Source: JAIBAI01 sp044238875
GTDB taxonomy: Bacteria; Bacteroidota; Bacteroidia; M30B66
Direction of reading: 5' to 3'
Assembly (NCBI GenBank): GCA_044238875.1
Contig: JBIICM010000139.1
Location: forward strand, 1-6,815
DNA length: 6,815 nt
In this document: one piece after another, positions 1 through 6,429 of the stretch
How positions within the stretch are numbered: position 1 is the stretch's first letter
Layout: each line of letters opens with the position of its first letter
Program-made: the position numbers and the translations under genes
Notes under the pieces: model-generated
Databases searched by the model: none
What the model was told of the DNA's origin: nothing
Seen by the model: only the letters and a program-made list of their open reading frames with translations

Positions 1-1173
1 CTTGCCAAAGCATTGGCTGAGAAGAAAGCCAAAGAGGCCGCAGAAAAACTTCGCCGCGAGGAAGAAGAACGGGCAAGACAGCTGGCTGCCGAAAAGGCAA
101 GACAGGAAGCGCTGCGTTTGCAGAAAGAAGCGGAGGAGAAAGCACGACTTGAAAAAGAGGCGCAAGAAAAAGCACGACTTGAGGCCCTCGCAAAAGCAAA
201 AGCTGAAAAAGAAGCAGCAGAAAAAGCACGTCTTGAGGAGGAAGAAAGAAATCGCCAGGCAAGAGCGCTTGCGGAAAAGGCCAGACAGGATTCAATCATC
301 AGGGTAAAGGAAGAACGGGCGCTTGCTGAAAAAGCCAGAAAAGACCAGGAAATTGAACAGCGCCGAATTGCTGAACAACAGGCAATTGCCGAACAGGCCA
401 GAAAAGATTCTTTAGCACTGGTTGAAAAACAGGCTGCAGAAGAAAGAAGAAAAGAGGAGCTGATTGAACTGGCCCGTAAAAAAGAGGAACGATTAAAGGC
501 AGAACAATTGGCGAGGGAAAAAGCCGAACAAGATAGGTTGGAACAGGCGCGTTTGGCCGGACTTGAAAAAGCAAGACAGGAAGAAGAAGCCAGATTACGC
601 AGGGAGGCAGAGGAGAAAGAACGCCAGAATAAGATACAGCTCGCTGCCGAGGAGAAAATCAGGCTGGAGGCTGAAGCCAAAGCCAGAAAAGAAGCAGAGG
701 AACAAGAACGCCAGAATAAGGCACAGCGCGCTGCCGAGGAGAAAATCAGGCTGGAGGCTGAAGCCAAAGCCAGAGCGGAAGCGGAGGCGCTGCGCCTGAA
801 GGAGATGGAAAAGCGCGCAGAAGCCGAAAGGAAGCGGCTTGAGGCGGAGGCGAAAGCAAAAGCGGAGGCGGAGGCGAAAGCCCGCAAAGAAGCGGAAGAA
901 CGCGCTGAACGCGAACGGCTTGAAAGATTAGAGAAAGAGCGGCTTGATCGCGCCAAACCTGTTGCACAGCGTGTAAAGGAAAAAATCGCTGAGGTACAAT
1001 CCAGCTTCAGGCTAAAGGATGAGGATGTTATTTTGCGCGCCTACGAGGCAGCTGTTCAAGGGTATAGCCTGAAGTATTATGGCTATATTAACTTTGGTGA
1101 TGGTAAGGGTAACCTTGAATTAAACAAGGATGAGTTTTTCGAGTATGCAAAATACTTTAAGGTGACCAAGTAA
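1..1173 (+). CDS. Long charged alpha-helical protein with small C-terminal domain, 5' truncated by window edge
   Basis: The frame is open from base 1 and ends with TAA at 1171-1173, giving 390 visible residues; the true start lies outside the window. Residues 1 to about 319 are almost only Ala, Glu, Lys, Arg, Leu and Gln, with recurring EKARLE, EKARQE and AEAKAR units. This stretch has no proline, one glycine (about residue 187) and no Phe, Tyr or Trp, which fits a continuous coiled coil or single alpha helix, like the TolA stalk in composition only. From Pro320 the composition changes to a compact domain of about 70 residues rich in aromatics (for example SLKYYGYINF, then FFEYAKYF). Residues 367-378 resemble an EF-hand loop: Asp, Lys, Asn, Glu, Asn and Glu at positions 1, 3, 5, 7, 9 and 12. 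Lys at 3 and Leu instead of Gly at 6 make calcium binding doubtful. I do not recognise the family. A surface or envelope-spanning spacer is possible, but the N-terminus that would decide location is missing. Confidence 0.85.
   Translation, partial: LAKALAEKKAKEAAEKLRREEEERARQLAAEKARQEALRLQKEAEEKARLEKEAQEKARLEALAKAKAEKEAAEKARLEEEERNRQARALAEKARQDSIIRVKEERALAEKARKDQEIEQRRIAEQQAIAEQARKDSLALVEKQAAEERRKEELIELARKKEERLKAEQLAREKAEQDRLEQARLAGLEKARQEEEARLRREAEEKERQNKIQLAAEEKIRLEAEAKARKEAEEQERQNKAQRAAEEKIRLEAEAKARAEAEALRLKEMEKRAEAERKRLEAEAKAKAEAEAKARKEAEERAERERLERLEKERLDRAKPVAQRVKEKIAEVQSSFRLKDEDVILRAYEAAVQGYSLKYYGYINFGDGKGNLELNKDEFFEYAKYFKVTK
619..792 (+). repeat. Two tandem copies of an 87-bp coding repeat
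   Basis: Copies at 619-705 and 706-792 each encode 29 residues starting ERQNK and running through AAEEKIRLEAEAKAR. They differ at three bases in the first third, are identical from about 643 to 687, and diverge in the last 18 bases. The match includes synonymous positions, so this looks like a recent in-frame duplication inside the helix gene rather than selection on the amino-acid pattern. Shorter repeats of the same kind occur near 141-150 and 171-180, where the EKARLE unit recurs at a 30-bp spacing. Confidence 0.85.
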
Positions 1174-2922
1174 TCATCCCGCCGGATGCTCATGACCCGT
1201 CCAGGCCAACCAAGCCTTCTTTTGAGGTAAATCAGGTTGTTTTACAGCACTGAAACGTGCCGATAAAAAATAGCGTGCCGCTGAACTGGTCAACACCAAC
1301 TCGCGCAACCTGTCAGCTGAAAACACATGCAGGGTAAGTTTTTCTCCCTCTGATTGCATGGTCTTTATTTGCTGGCGATTTTTCAATCCGTTTACGGCAA
1401 TGATTTGATCTCCGGCAGCCAAACCTGCCTTTTCAGCGGGTGAACCTGGCGCTACCAGTTTCACCTGATCGGTACTACCTTCGTCCAGCAGGCATCCGAA
1501 ACGGTGTTCAATCACTGAAAATGGTGCTTCTTGCTCCAGCTTAAGCCCTACCCTTTTGCCTGCCTGTGCGAGCAAATCTGACATATCGCCTGCGGTTTCT
1601 ACCAGACTGCTGTATAATTGTTCAGCCTGCTTTCCGCAAAGGTGTTGGAGTAAATCAATCAGCAATTGCCTGTCGTAGCCTTTTCCTGATTTAGTTTCCT
1701 TCAGGAGTGCCCGCATGAAATCATCCAGCGAATGGTTGTCTTTGCTGAATTCCCTTATTTTCATATCAAGGATGAATGCCACAAGACTACCTTCGGTATA
1801 AATTGAACTTTTACGGTGTGGTATGCCGGCCGTATAACCATCAAGCCACGTATCAAATGAGGCTTCAGCCACCGACTGGTTCAGCCGGCCATAGGAGGTA
1901 GTATGTTTTTTGAGTTTATCATTCAGCGTTATCAGAAAATCAGTAGCTGAAAACACCCCTGAACGAATCAGCAGCTGGTCGCCATAATAAGTGGTTATCC
2001 CCTCGTAAACCCAACCCAAACGGCTGTGATTTTCGCGGCTAAAATCATAGGGTTGCATGTCGGCCGGCCTTATGAACTTTATATTCCAGGCATGAAACAA
2101 CTCATGTGAGCTTACACCAAGCAATTCGCGGTAAAGCGCTGGCTGAAAAAGTTTGTATCCGGGTCCAAGGGCGCAAACAGTGCTATTTAGGTGCTCAACA
2201 CCATGATAAAAAGGATAAGGAAGTATCTGAAAGAGAAAATGATAGACCTTCTCAGGCAGGGCGCCCATCATATCCAGCTGTGCTTTCACAAAAGCTTTAA
2301 AGTCGGTCTTCAGCTTTTTCCAGTCAGGCTGCACCTCGCCGCAAAACCACAAGTGAATGGTATGGCGGCTTACGGTGATTTGCTGATGAGCAAGCGCTTT
2401 AGCAGCAATAATGGGCGAATCGGCCAGCCTGTCAAATGATTCGGCAACAAAGTGGTTGTTTTTGGCAGCCTGAAGCGCCGTTGCTATCTGCCAGCCTAAA
2501 GGTATGTGCAGTGATAGTTCACAGGGCTTGTGCATTCGCTGCGGTATATATAAACAGCAATTAACCGGATTGATGTACAACTGAAAATCATCCAGGTAAC
2601 TTGATCCCGCATTCAGTTCTGCCGCATAATAGCTGTATCTTATTACAATGGTAGTTTCATTTCCGCAAATAATCTCCCAGGCATGACTTGACAATTTCTG
2701 TATTGGCAAACTTTTCTCCTTTGCCCCTGATGCACCGATCTGCTGAATATTTTTGGCAAAATTGCCCATTTCGTAACGGCCGGGCCTCCAAACAGGCAAC
2801 CTTATTTCCAGGGTATTTTCCTGCACATTTTCTATATGCATTTCAATATGGATCAGCCTTGTGGCAGGCAATCCCGGCTGAATTTTGTAGCGGATGTAAG
2901 TGCTCACACCTTGTTCTATCAT
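1174..2922 (-). CDS. M61-family (glycyl aminopeptidase-like) zinc metallopeptidase with PDZ domain
   Basis: This 582-residue protein has the M61 layout. An N-terminal beta domain (about residues 5-170) precedes the catalytic domain (about 225-400) and a C-terminal PDZ domain (about 470-545, with the APGSPAEKAGL and GDQIIAVNG segments). The zinc site is intact: HELFH at 273-277 followed by AWN, with the third ligand probably Glu307 in WVYEGIT. The GVEHLNST segment at 241-248 and the EGSLVAFILDMKIR segment are also typical of the family. Known M61 enzymes are aminopeptidases that prefer small residues such as Gly and Ala; the substrate here cannot be read from sequence. No signal peptide is visible, and the start is fixed by an ATGA overlap with the upstream phosphatase gene, so a cytoplasmic location is likely. 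There is no Shine-Dalgarno sequence; translation is probably coupled to the phosphatase. The stop at 1174-1176 abuts the convergent gene. Confidence 0.93.
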   Translation of the reverse strand: MIEQGVSTYIRYKIQPGLPATRLIHIEMHIENVQENTLEIRLPVWRPGRYEMGNFAKNIQQIGASGAKEKSLPIQKLSSHAWEIICGNETTIVIRYSYYAAELNAGSSYLDDFQLYINPVNCCLYIPQRMHKPCELSLHIPLGWQIATALQAAKNNHFVAESFDRLADSPIIAAKALAHQQITVSRHTIHLWFCGEVQPDWKKLKTDFKAFVKAQLDMMGALPEKVYHFLFQILPYPFYHGVEHLNSTVCALGPGYKLFQPALYRELLGVSSHELFHAWNIKFIRPADMQPYDFSRENHSRLGWVYEGITTYYGDQLLIRSGVFSATDFLITLNDKLKKHTTSYGRLNQSVAEASFDTWLDGYTAGIPHRKSSIYTEGSLVAFILDMKIREFSKDNHSLDDFMRALLKETKSGKGYDRQLLIDLLQHLCGKQAEQLYSSLVETAGDMSDLLAQAGKRVGLKLEQEAPFSVIEHRFGCLLDEGSTDQVKLVAPGSPAEKAGLAAGDQIIAVNGLKNRQQIKTMQSEGEKLTLHVFSADRLRELVLTSSAARYFLSARFSAVKQPDLPQKKAWLAWTGHEHPAG

Positions 2923-4556
2923 TTAATTTTCAACACGTTTCCGTTGCCTGCATTGGTAAAGGGAATGCCGAGCAAGGCCGAGAGTGTTGGCGCAATATCC
3001 TGCACAACTACCCTTTCATCTGACTGTCCGTGACTGATGCTCATTCCGTACCAGAGCATCGGCACATGTGTATCATAGCTGTAGGAGCTCCCATGCGTGG
3101 TACCGGTTTGAGCATATTCCATCCACGAAGGGTCAAGCATGATGAATATGTTTCCGCTGCGTTTGGCATAATAACCCCGCTGCACCATTGCTGCAGGATC
3201 TGAAAGCATTTGCTGCTGCCGGATAACAGCGGCTGAAAGTGCTGAGCGCACACCGGGCAGCATTTCAAGACGCCGGCACAAATACTGCTCTACATCTTTT
3301 GGATCAATGCCGGCGGCAAAGATTTTTTCTTCATCCAGATAAAGCTGGTCATTGTTCCATTCAGCGATCCAGTTAACGGCATTGAATTTTTCATTCAGCC
3401 ACTTTTTTGATGAATCGATAATCATGGCCGGATTAAGGTAACCTGCATTCCATTTCCGGGTTTTGAGGTAGGCGGGTGTTGTAGCGCCTCCATGGTCGGC
3501 AGTAAGAAATACCAGCAGGCGGTTCTTCCCGGTTTTTTCTTCAGCAAACTTTAGCAGTTCAGCCAGATCACGGTCAAGCCGCAGATAGGCATCTTCGGTT
3601 TCAATGGCATCGGCTCCGAATTGGTGACCAATGTAATCGGTAGATGAGAAACTTACGCAAAGCATATCGGGATAGGAATCAGCACCGAGTTGCTCATTTT
3701 CGATCACAAGTCTGGCCAGCTCAGCAGTAAGCGTATTGCCCGCAGGTATGCTGCGTATAAGGTTCAGCTTACCGTTTTGCGGTGCCAGGGCTTTAAGGTC
3801 ATAGGGGAAAACCGCAGCCGACGTGCCCTTGAAGGGTGTTTCAAATGGGTTATCGTCGGGTAAACTTTCTGTGTAGGTGTCAATAGGCAGCAATGGATTC
3901 CAGCTGCCTTCGAGCTGGGCAGCCGGTTTTTGCTGGATATTGTAATCATGCAACCATCCCGGTAAGTCCTTCATGTAGTGGGTGCTGCTGATCCAGTTTC
4001 CGCTCTCGCCATCAAACCAGTAGGCGGCATTGGCTGAATGCCCGGCCGGTAAAATGGCTCCCCGGTCTTTCAGGGCGATACCAATTACTTTGGAACGGTC
4101 TTTAAAAAAATTGCGCAACTCATCGCCCACCGTGGCGGCCAGCATGTTTCGGGGCGACATCTGCCCCTGCCTGCCTGCCGGTGCGCCCACTGTTGCAACA
4201 CCAGAATCGGCAGTACAATAAACTTTTCGCTGCTGCCTCCGGTCGAACCAGTCGTTGGCCACAATACCATGCGCTGCAGGGGTTGCTCCGGTGTAAATGG
4301 TAGCATGGCCCGGACCGGTATAGGTAGGTACATAATTATATTGCATGTTGTTGAACCGGTAACCCTGTGTGACCAGTTTTTTAAAACCGCCTTCCCCGAA
4401 CTTATTCCAATAGCGGCTGATGTAATCGTTGCGCATCTGATCAACCACAATGCCGATTACCAATCGTGGCGTTTCCTGCTGAGCCCTGATGCCGTGCCCC
4501 AATGGCAACAAAATGGCAACAAGGCATATCCTGGAAAAAATGGCACTTAAATTCAT
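2919..4556 (-). CDS. pafA: Secreted PafA-like alkaline phosphatase (alkaline phosphatase superfamily)
   Basis: A 545-residue protein with a clear signal peptide: a basic start, a hydrophobic core at about 10-20, and probable cleavage after GIRA (residue 25). The mature enzyme would act in the periplasm or at the surface, releasing phosphate from monoesters. By comparison with PafA of Elizabethkingia/Chryseobacterium meningosepticum, recalled from knowledge, the site is complete. The catalytic Thr is Thr80 in PTYTGPGHA, and Asn101, Lys163 and Arg165 are the substrate contacts. The zinc ligands are Asp39 (VVDQM), Asp307 and His311 (STDYIGH), Asp354 and His355 (TADHGG), and His488 (TTHGS). The Lys/Arg pair points to a monoesterase rather than a diesterase. 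Length matches PafA. The start at 4554-4556 is preferred because it yields the whole signal peptide. The gene lies 37 bp after the reductase gene and overlaps the peptidase gene by 4 bp. PafA enzymes are known as phosphate-irrepressible; no Pho-type site is visible here. Confidence 0.93.
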   Translation of the reverse strand: MNLSAIFSRICLVAILLPLGHGIRAQQETPRLVIGIVVDQMRNDYISRYWNKFGEGGFKKLVTQGYRFNNMQYNYVPTYTGPGHATIYTGATPAAHGIVANDWFDRRQQRKVYCTADSGVATVGAPAGRQGQMSPRNMLAATVGDELRNFFKDRSKVIGIALKDRGAILPAGHSANAAYWFDGESGNWISSTHYMKDLPGWLHDYNIQQKPAAQLEGSWNPLLPIDTYTESLPDDNPFETPFKGTSAAVFPYDLKALAPQNGKLNLIRSIPAGNTLTAELARLVIENEQLGADSYPDMLCVSFSSTDYIGHQFGADAIETEDAYLRLDRDLAELLKFAEEKTGKNRLLVFLTADHGGATTPAYLKTRKWNAGYLNPAMIIDSSKKWLNEKFNAVNWIAEWNNDQLYLDEEKIFAAGIDPKDVEQYLCRRLEMLPGVRSALSAAVIRQQQMLSDPAAMVQRGYYAKRSGNIFIMLDPSWMEYAQTGTTHGSSYSYDTHVPMLWYGMSISHGQSDERVVVQDIAPTLSALLGIPFTNAGNGNVLKIK

Positions 4557-4593
4557 GGGGCGAAATTATGCGATCCAGCCTGTATCAGCCGCA

Positions 4594-5313
4594 TCAGTCA
4601 TAGGATTCAAATTTTATCTGTTTTCGATCATGCACAATCTGCTGAAGGCTTTCGCGTGCTTCTTTCAGCATGGCATTCCATCCGCAAAGGAAAAAAATGG
4701 TATCTGTAGGTTCCTTGTACCTTTCACGGTAAACCTGATGCACGTAACCAATTCGACCAGCCCAGGTTTCAGGCCTTGCCCTCGACAATACCGGTATGTA
4801 TTCGAACCCGGGAACATTCCGCGCCAGTTCTTCAAACTCTTTTCTGTACATCAGGTCTGATTCGTTGCGAACCCCCATCACCAGTATGAGTTTAGTGAAA
4901 GGCTTATTGTGCTGAATGGTATCCAGAATCATTGAGCGAAAAGGAGCAACGCCGGTTCCGGTACAAATAAACATAATGTCGCGGTCAATCGTTTCGGGCA
5001 ATGAGAACTTGCCAAGCGGCAATGTTGCCCGCACTGATGAACCCTGTACTACTTGATCAAACAAATGCGTCGTACCCAACCCGGCGGGATTCAGAACAAT
5101 CAGTAATTCAAGGGTATTGTCGCTACCCGGAGGTGAGGCAATGGAATAACTGCGGTTGGTAATTTTGCTTTCAATGGGCAAATCAAGCATGATAAACTGC
5201 CCCGGTCGAAAACGCAGCTCAACATTGTCAGGGTATTTAATGATGAATCGTTTTACCCCCGGGGTTTCATCAATTACCCCGGTTACCATGCAATCATAAT
5301 ACTGATAGGCCAT
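4594..5313 (-). CDS. Ferredoxin/flavin reductase-type FAD-NAD(P)H oxidoreductase
   Basis: This 239-residue protein has the two-domain FNR fold without a 2Fe-2S domain. The FAD domain (about 1-105) carries RSYS at 54-57, which binds the isoalloxazine and phosphates, then GLGTTHLF at 78-85. The NAD(P) domain (about 110-239) has GTGVAPFRSM at 119-128, a GVRNESDLMY segment at 147-156 resembling the nucleotide-phosphate region of Fpr-type enzymes, and CGWNAM at 210-215. It should transfer electrons between NAD(P)H and a ferredoxin, flavodoxin or free flavin. The partner and the choice between NADH and NADPH cannot be settled from sequence. It is cytoplasmic, with no signal or membrane segment. It ends ESYD rather than in the terminal Tyr or Trp of some FNR subclasses. 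The gene sits 52 bp downstream of yebC, with a possible promoter in the gap, and 37 bp upstream of the phosphatase. Confidence 0.88.
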   Translation of the reverse strand: MAYQYYDCMVTGVIDETPGVKRFIIKYPDNVELRFRPGQFIMLDLPIESKITNRSYSIASPPGSDNTLELLIVLNPAGLGTTHLFDQVVQGSSVRATLPLGKFSLPETIDRDIMFICTGTGVAPFRSMILDTIQHNKPFTKLILVMGVRNESDLMYRKEFEELARNVPGFEYIPVLSRARPETWAGRIGYVHQVYRERYKEPTDTIFFLCGWNAMLKEARESLQQIVHDRKQIKFESYD

Positions 5314-5314
5314 A

Positions 5315-5342
5315 ACGGAACGAATATAAAAATGATTTCCGT
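5315..5342. repeat. Perfect 6-bp inverted repeat flanking the reductase -7 box
   Basis: ACGGAA at 5315-5320 and TTCCGT at 5337-5342 are exact reverse complements separated by 16 bp. The candidate -7 box lies between the arms, and one arm ends 1 bp before the reductase start codon. It could be an operator, or an mRNA hairpin if transcription reads through from yebC. It is not followed by a T run, so it is not an intrinsic terminator. Arms this short can also occur by chance. Confidence 0.35.
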
Positions 5343-5350
5343 GATGGCAA
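5321..5350 (-). promoter_or_regulatory. Candidate Bacteroidota promoter for the reductase gene
   Basis: On the minus strand TATATTCG (5321-5328) matches the -7 box TAnnTTTG with one mismatch. TTG at 5348-5350 lies 19 bp upstream, the usual spacing for the -33 element. Its closeness to the ATG (7 bp) would give an almost leaderless transcript. That is a reason for caution; read-through from yebC is the alternative. Confidence 0.35.
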
Positions 5351-5365
5351 GATGTGCTGATCTGT

Positions 5366-6073
5366 TTATTTTATGTTTGAGAAAACCTGCTGCACATCAT
5401 CATCGTCCTCAAGTTTCTCAATCAGATTGCTGAGCTCTTCTTCCTGTTGGGGGGTTAATTCGACGGTAGTACTGGGGATTCTGATCAGTTCAGAGCTAAT
5501 GATCTGAAGTTTGCGCCTTTCAAGCTCCTGCTGCATGGCGCCAAAATCCTTGAAAGGTGCGTAAATATAAATGCTGCCATCCTCCCCGAAAATCTCCTCA
5601 AGTCCAAAATCAATCAGATCAAGTTCCAGTGTCTCTATATCAATTCCTTCTGGAGCGAGCTTAAAAACAGCCTTACGGTCGAAAATAAAGTCGAGCGAGC
5701 CTGTTTTGCCCAGGTTACCGCCTGCCCTTGTAAAATGCATGCGCACATTGGCCACTGTTCTGGTGGGATTATCGGTGGCCGTTTCCACCAGAATGGCTAC
5801 CCCGTAGGGGCCGTAACCTTCGTAAACAAGTTCATCAAGATCTTTGGCATCCTTGGCACTTGCCCGTTTAATGGCCGACTCGATATTGTCTTTCGGCATG
5901 TTGAGGGCCTTACAGTTCTGTATCACCACCCTGAGCATAGGGTTGGTTTCGGGCTCCGGGCCGCCCTGCTTTACAGCCATTGAAAGCTGTTTGCCCATTT
6001 TAACAAAGTCTTTGGCCATTTTGCTCCAGCGCTTTTCTTTTCGCGCCCGGCGGAATTCAAATGCACGTCCCAT
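5366..6073 (-). CDS. yebC: YebC/TACO1-family protein (YebC/PmpR regulator or translation factor)
   Basis: A 235-residue protein, slightly shorter than the usual 240-250. The family blocks are present in order: NPMLRVVIQNCKALNMPKDN (44-63) leading into IESAIKRAS, then YEGYGPYGVAILVETATDN (84-102) and GGNLGKTGSLDFIF (118-131). The C-terminal domain ends in an acidic run EDDDD before VQQVFSNIK. The N-terminus is GRAFEFRRARKEKRW in place of the GHSKWANIKHRK of E. coli YebC; I believe this form is usual in Bacteroidota. YebC proteins were first described as DNA-binding regulators such as PmpR. More recent work links the family, including mitochondrial TACO1, to translation through proline-rich stretches. 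Either role is possible here. The ATG at 6071-6073 is the natural family start. It is probably the first gene of a minus-strand operon, with a good -7 box 17 bp upstream, and is divergent from tRNA-Pro. Confidence 0.95.
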   Translation of the reverse strand: MGRAFEFRRARKEKRWSKMAKDFVKMGKQLSMAVKQGGPEPETNPMLRVVIQNCKALNMPKDNIESAIKRASAKDAKDLDELVYEGYGPYGVAILVETATDNPTRTVANVRMHFTRAGGNLGKTGSLDFIFDRKAVFKLAPEGIDIETLELDLIDFGLEEIFGEDGSIYIYAPFKDFGAMQQELERRKLQIISSELIRIPSTTVELTPQQEEELSNLIEKLEDDDDVQQVFSNIK

Positions 6074-6090
6074 AGGTAGATTTCTGCCTG

Positions 6091-6098
6091 CAAAATTA
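6091..6098 (-). promoter_or_regulatory. -7 promoter box for yebC
   Basis: Read on the minus strand, TAATTTTG is an exact match to TAnnTTTG and stands 17 bp before the yebC start codon, leaving a leader of about 10 bases. No clean TTG -33 element is found at the usual spacing; the nearest candidate is CTG at 6120-6122. This A/T-rich segment could match by chance, so support rests on position. Confidence 0.45.
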
Positions 6099-6106
6099 AA
6101 ATTAAC

Positions 6107-6123
6107 GCTGATTATTCATCAGC
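6107..6123. repeat. Small inverted repeat in the yebC -33 region
   Basis: GCTGAT (6107-6112) and ATCAGC (6118-6123) are perfect reverse complements with a 5-bp spacer. They overlap the place where the yebC -33 element would be. An operator is possible, but the size is near what chance would give in about 170 bp of non-coding DNA. Confidence 0.25.
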
Positions 6124-6199
6124 TTCTTAAAGGATTTAGGATTGATTTGCTGTACTTCAAACCATTATCGGGCTATCATTGAAGATGCGCAGCACATCC

Positions 6200-6230
6200 T
6201 GTGAGGAACAAAAATTTTTATGTAGGTTTG
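6200..6230 (+). promoter_or_regulatory. Promoter of tRNA-Pro
   Basis: TAGGTTTG at 6223-6230 is an exact match to the Bacteroidota -7 box TAnnTTTG. TGTG at 6200-6203 lies 19 bp upstream and resembles the TTTG -33 element with one mismatch. Transcription would begin about 5 bases before the mature tRNA, as is common for single tRNA genes. Confidence 0.55.
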
Positions 6231-6241
6231 CACCCTGAAAA

Positions 6242-6316
6242 CGGGATGTGGCTCAGCCCGGTTAGAGTGCTCGTCTGGGGGGCGAGAGGTCGCGGGTTCA
6301 AATCCCGCCATCCCGA
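6242..6316 (+). tRNA. tRNA-Pro (anticodon GGG)
   Basis: A complete 75-base cloverleaf. The acceptor stem CGGGATG (6242-6248) pairs perfectly with CATCCCG (6309-6315), and A6316 is the discriminator base. The D stem is GCTC (6251-6254) with GAGT (6265-6268), closing on one G-U. The anticodon stem is CTCGT (6270-6274) with GCGAG (6282-6286), also with one U-G pair. The anticodon loop CTGGGGG places GGG at 6277-6279 and G at position 37, as expected for proline. The T stem is GCGGG (6292-6296) with CCCGC (6304-6308) around loop TTCAAAT. CCA is not encoded and must be added. It should read CCC and CCU codons. Confidence 0.96.
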
Positions 6317-6321
6317 CAAAC

Positions 6322-6352
6322 AAAAAATCCTGCCTGAACGGTGGGATTTTTT
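6322..6352 (+). terminator. Intrinsic terminator after tRNA-Pro
   Basis: The arms 6322-6334 (AAAAAATCCTGCC) and 6340-6352 (GGTGGGATTTTTT) form a 13-bp stem with two internal G-U pairs and a 5-base loop. The 3' arm ends in six T, followed by TTATTT. It begins 5 bases after the tRNA. The A and T runs on both sides could also serve the other strand, but no minus-strand gene ends there. Confidence 0.85.
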
Positions 6353-6403
6353 ATTTAATGTACTGGTAAAATTATCTAATACCACGGCTATCTGATTATT
6401 TCA

Positions 6404-6411
6404 TAACTTTA
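6404..6411 (+). promoter_or_regulatory. Weak -7 box candidate for the MbnP-like gene
   Basis: TAACTTTA differs from TAnnTTTG only at the last base and lies 18 bp before the ATG at 6430, a spacing like that seen for yebC. No TTG occurs at the expected -33 distance. The tRNA terminator upstream implies that the gene needs its own promoter in this gap. Confidence 0.25.
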
Positions 6412-6429
6412 ACTCAGAAAATTTTAATC

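Noticed and set aside
299..574. Minus-strand open frame rich in Pro, Phe and Leu opposite the helix gene
   Set aside because: The composition is just the complement of Lys/Glu/Ala-rich codons; stops are rare on both strands in such DNA.
619..792. CRISPR-like or regulatory direct repeats
   Set aside because: The two copies are contiguous, in frame and coding, with no spacers.
1..957. TolA or translation initiation factor IF-2 as identity of the helix gene
   Set aside because: The resemblance is only the Ala/Glu/Lys-rich composition. No TolA C-terminal domain or GTPase domain is present, and the C-terminus is different.
1174..1240. Shared bidirectional terminator at the convergent junction
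   Set aside because: No stem of useful length followed by a T run on either strand.
4085..4450. A 121-codon minus-strand open frame inside the phosphatase gene
   Set aside because: It lies in another frame of a gene with a complete active site and resembles no family I know; it is a shadow frame.
4489..4860. A 123-codon plus-strand open frame spanning the phosphatase-reductase junction
   Set aside because: It runs antisense to two well-supported genes and shows no motif or promoter.
6201..6395. A 64-codon plus-strand open frame across the tRNA
   Set aside because: It reads through the whole tRNA-Pro and its terminator, and includes the GRGFKSRHPD string typical of a translated tRNA T arm. 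It is not a gene.
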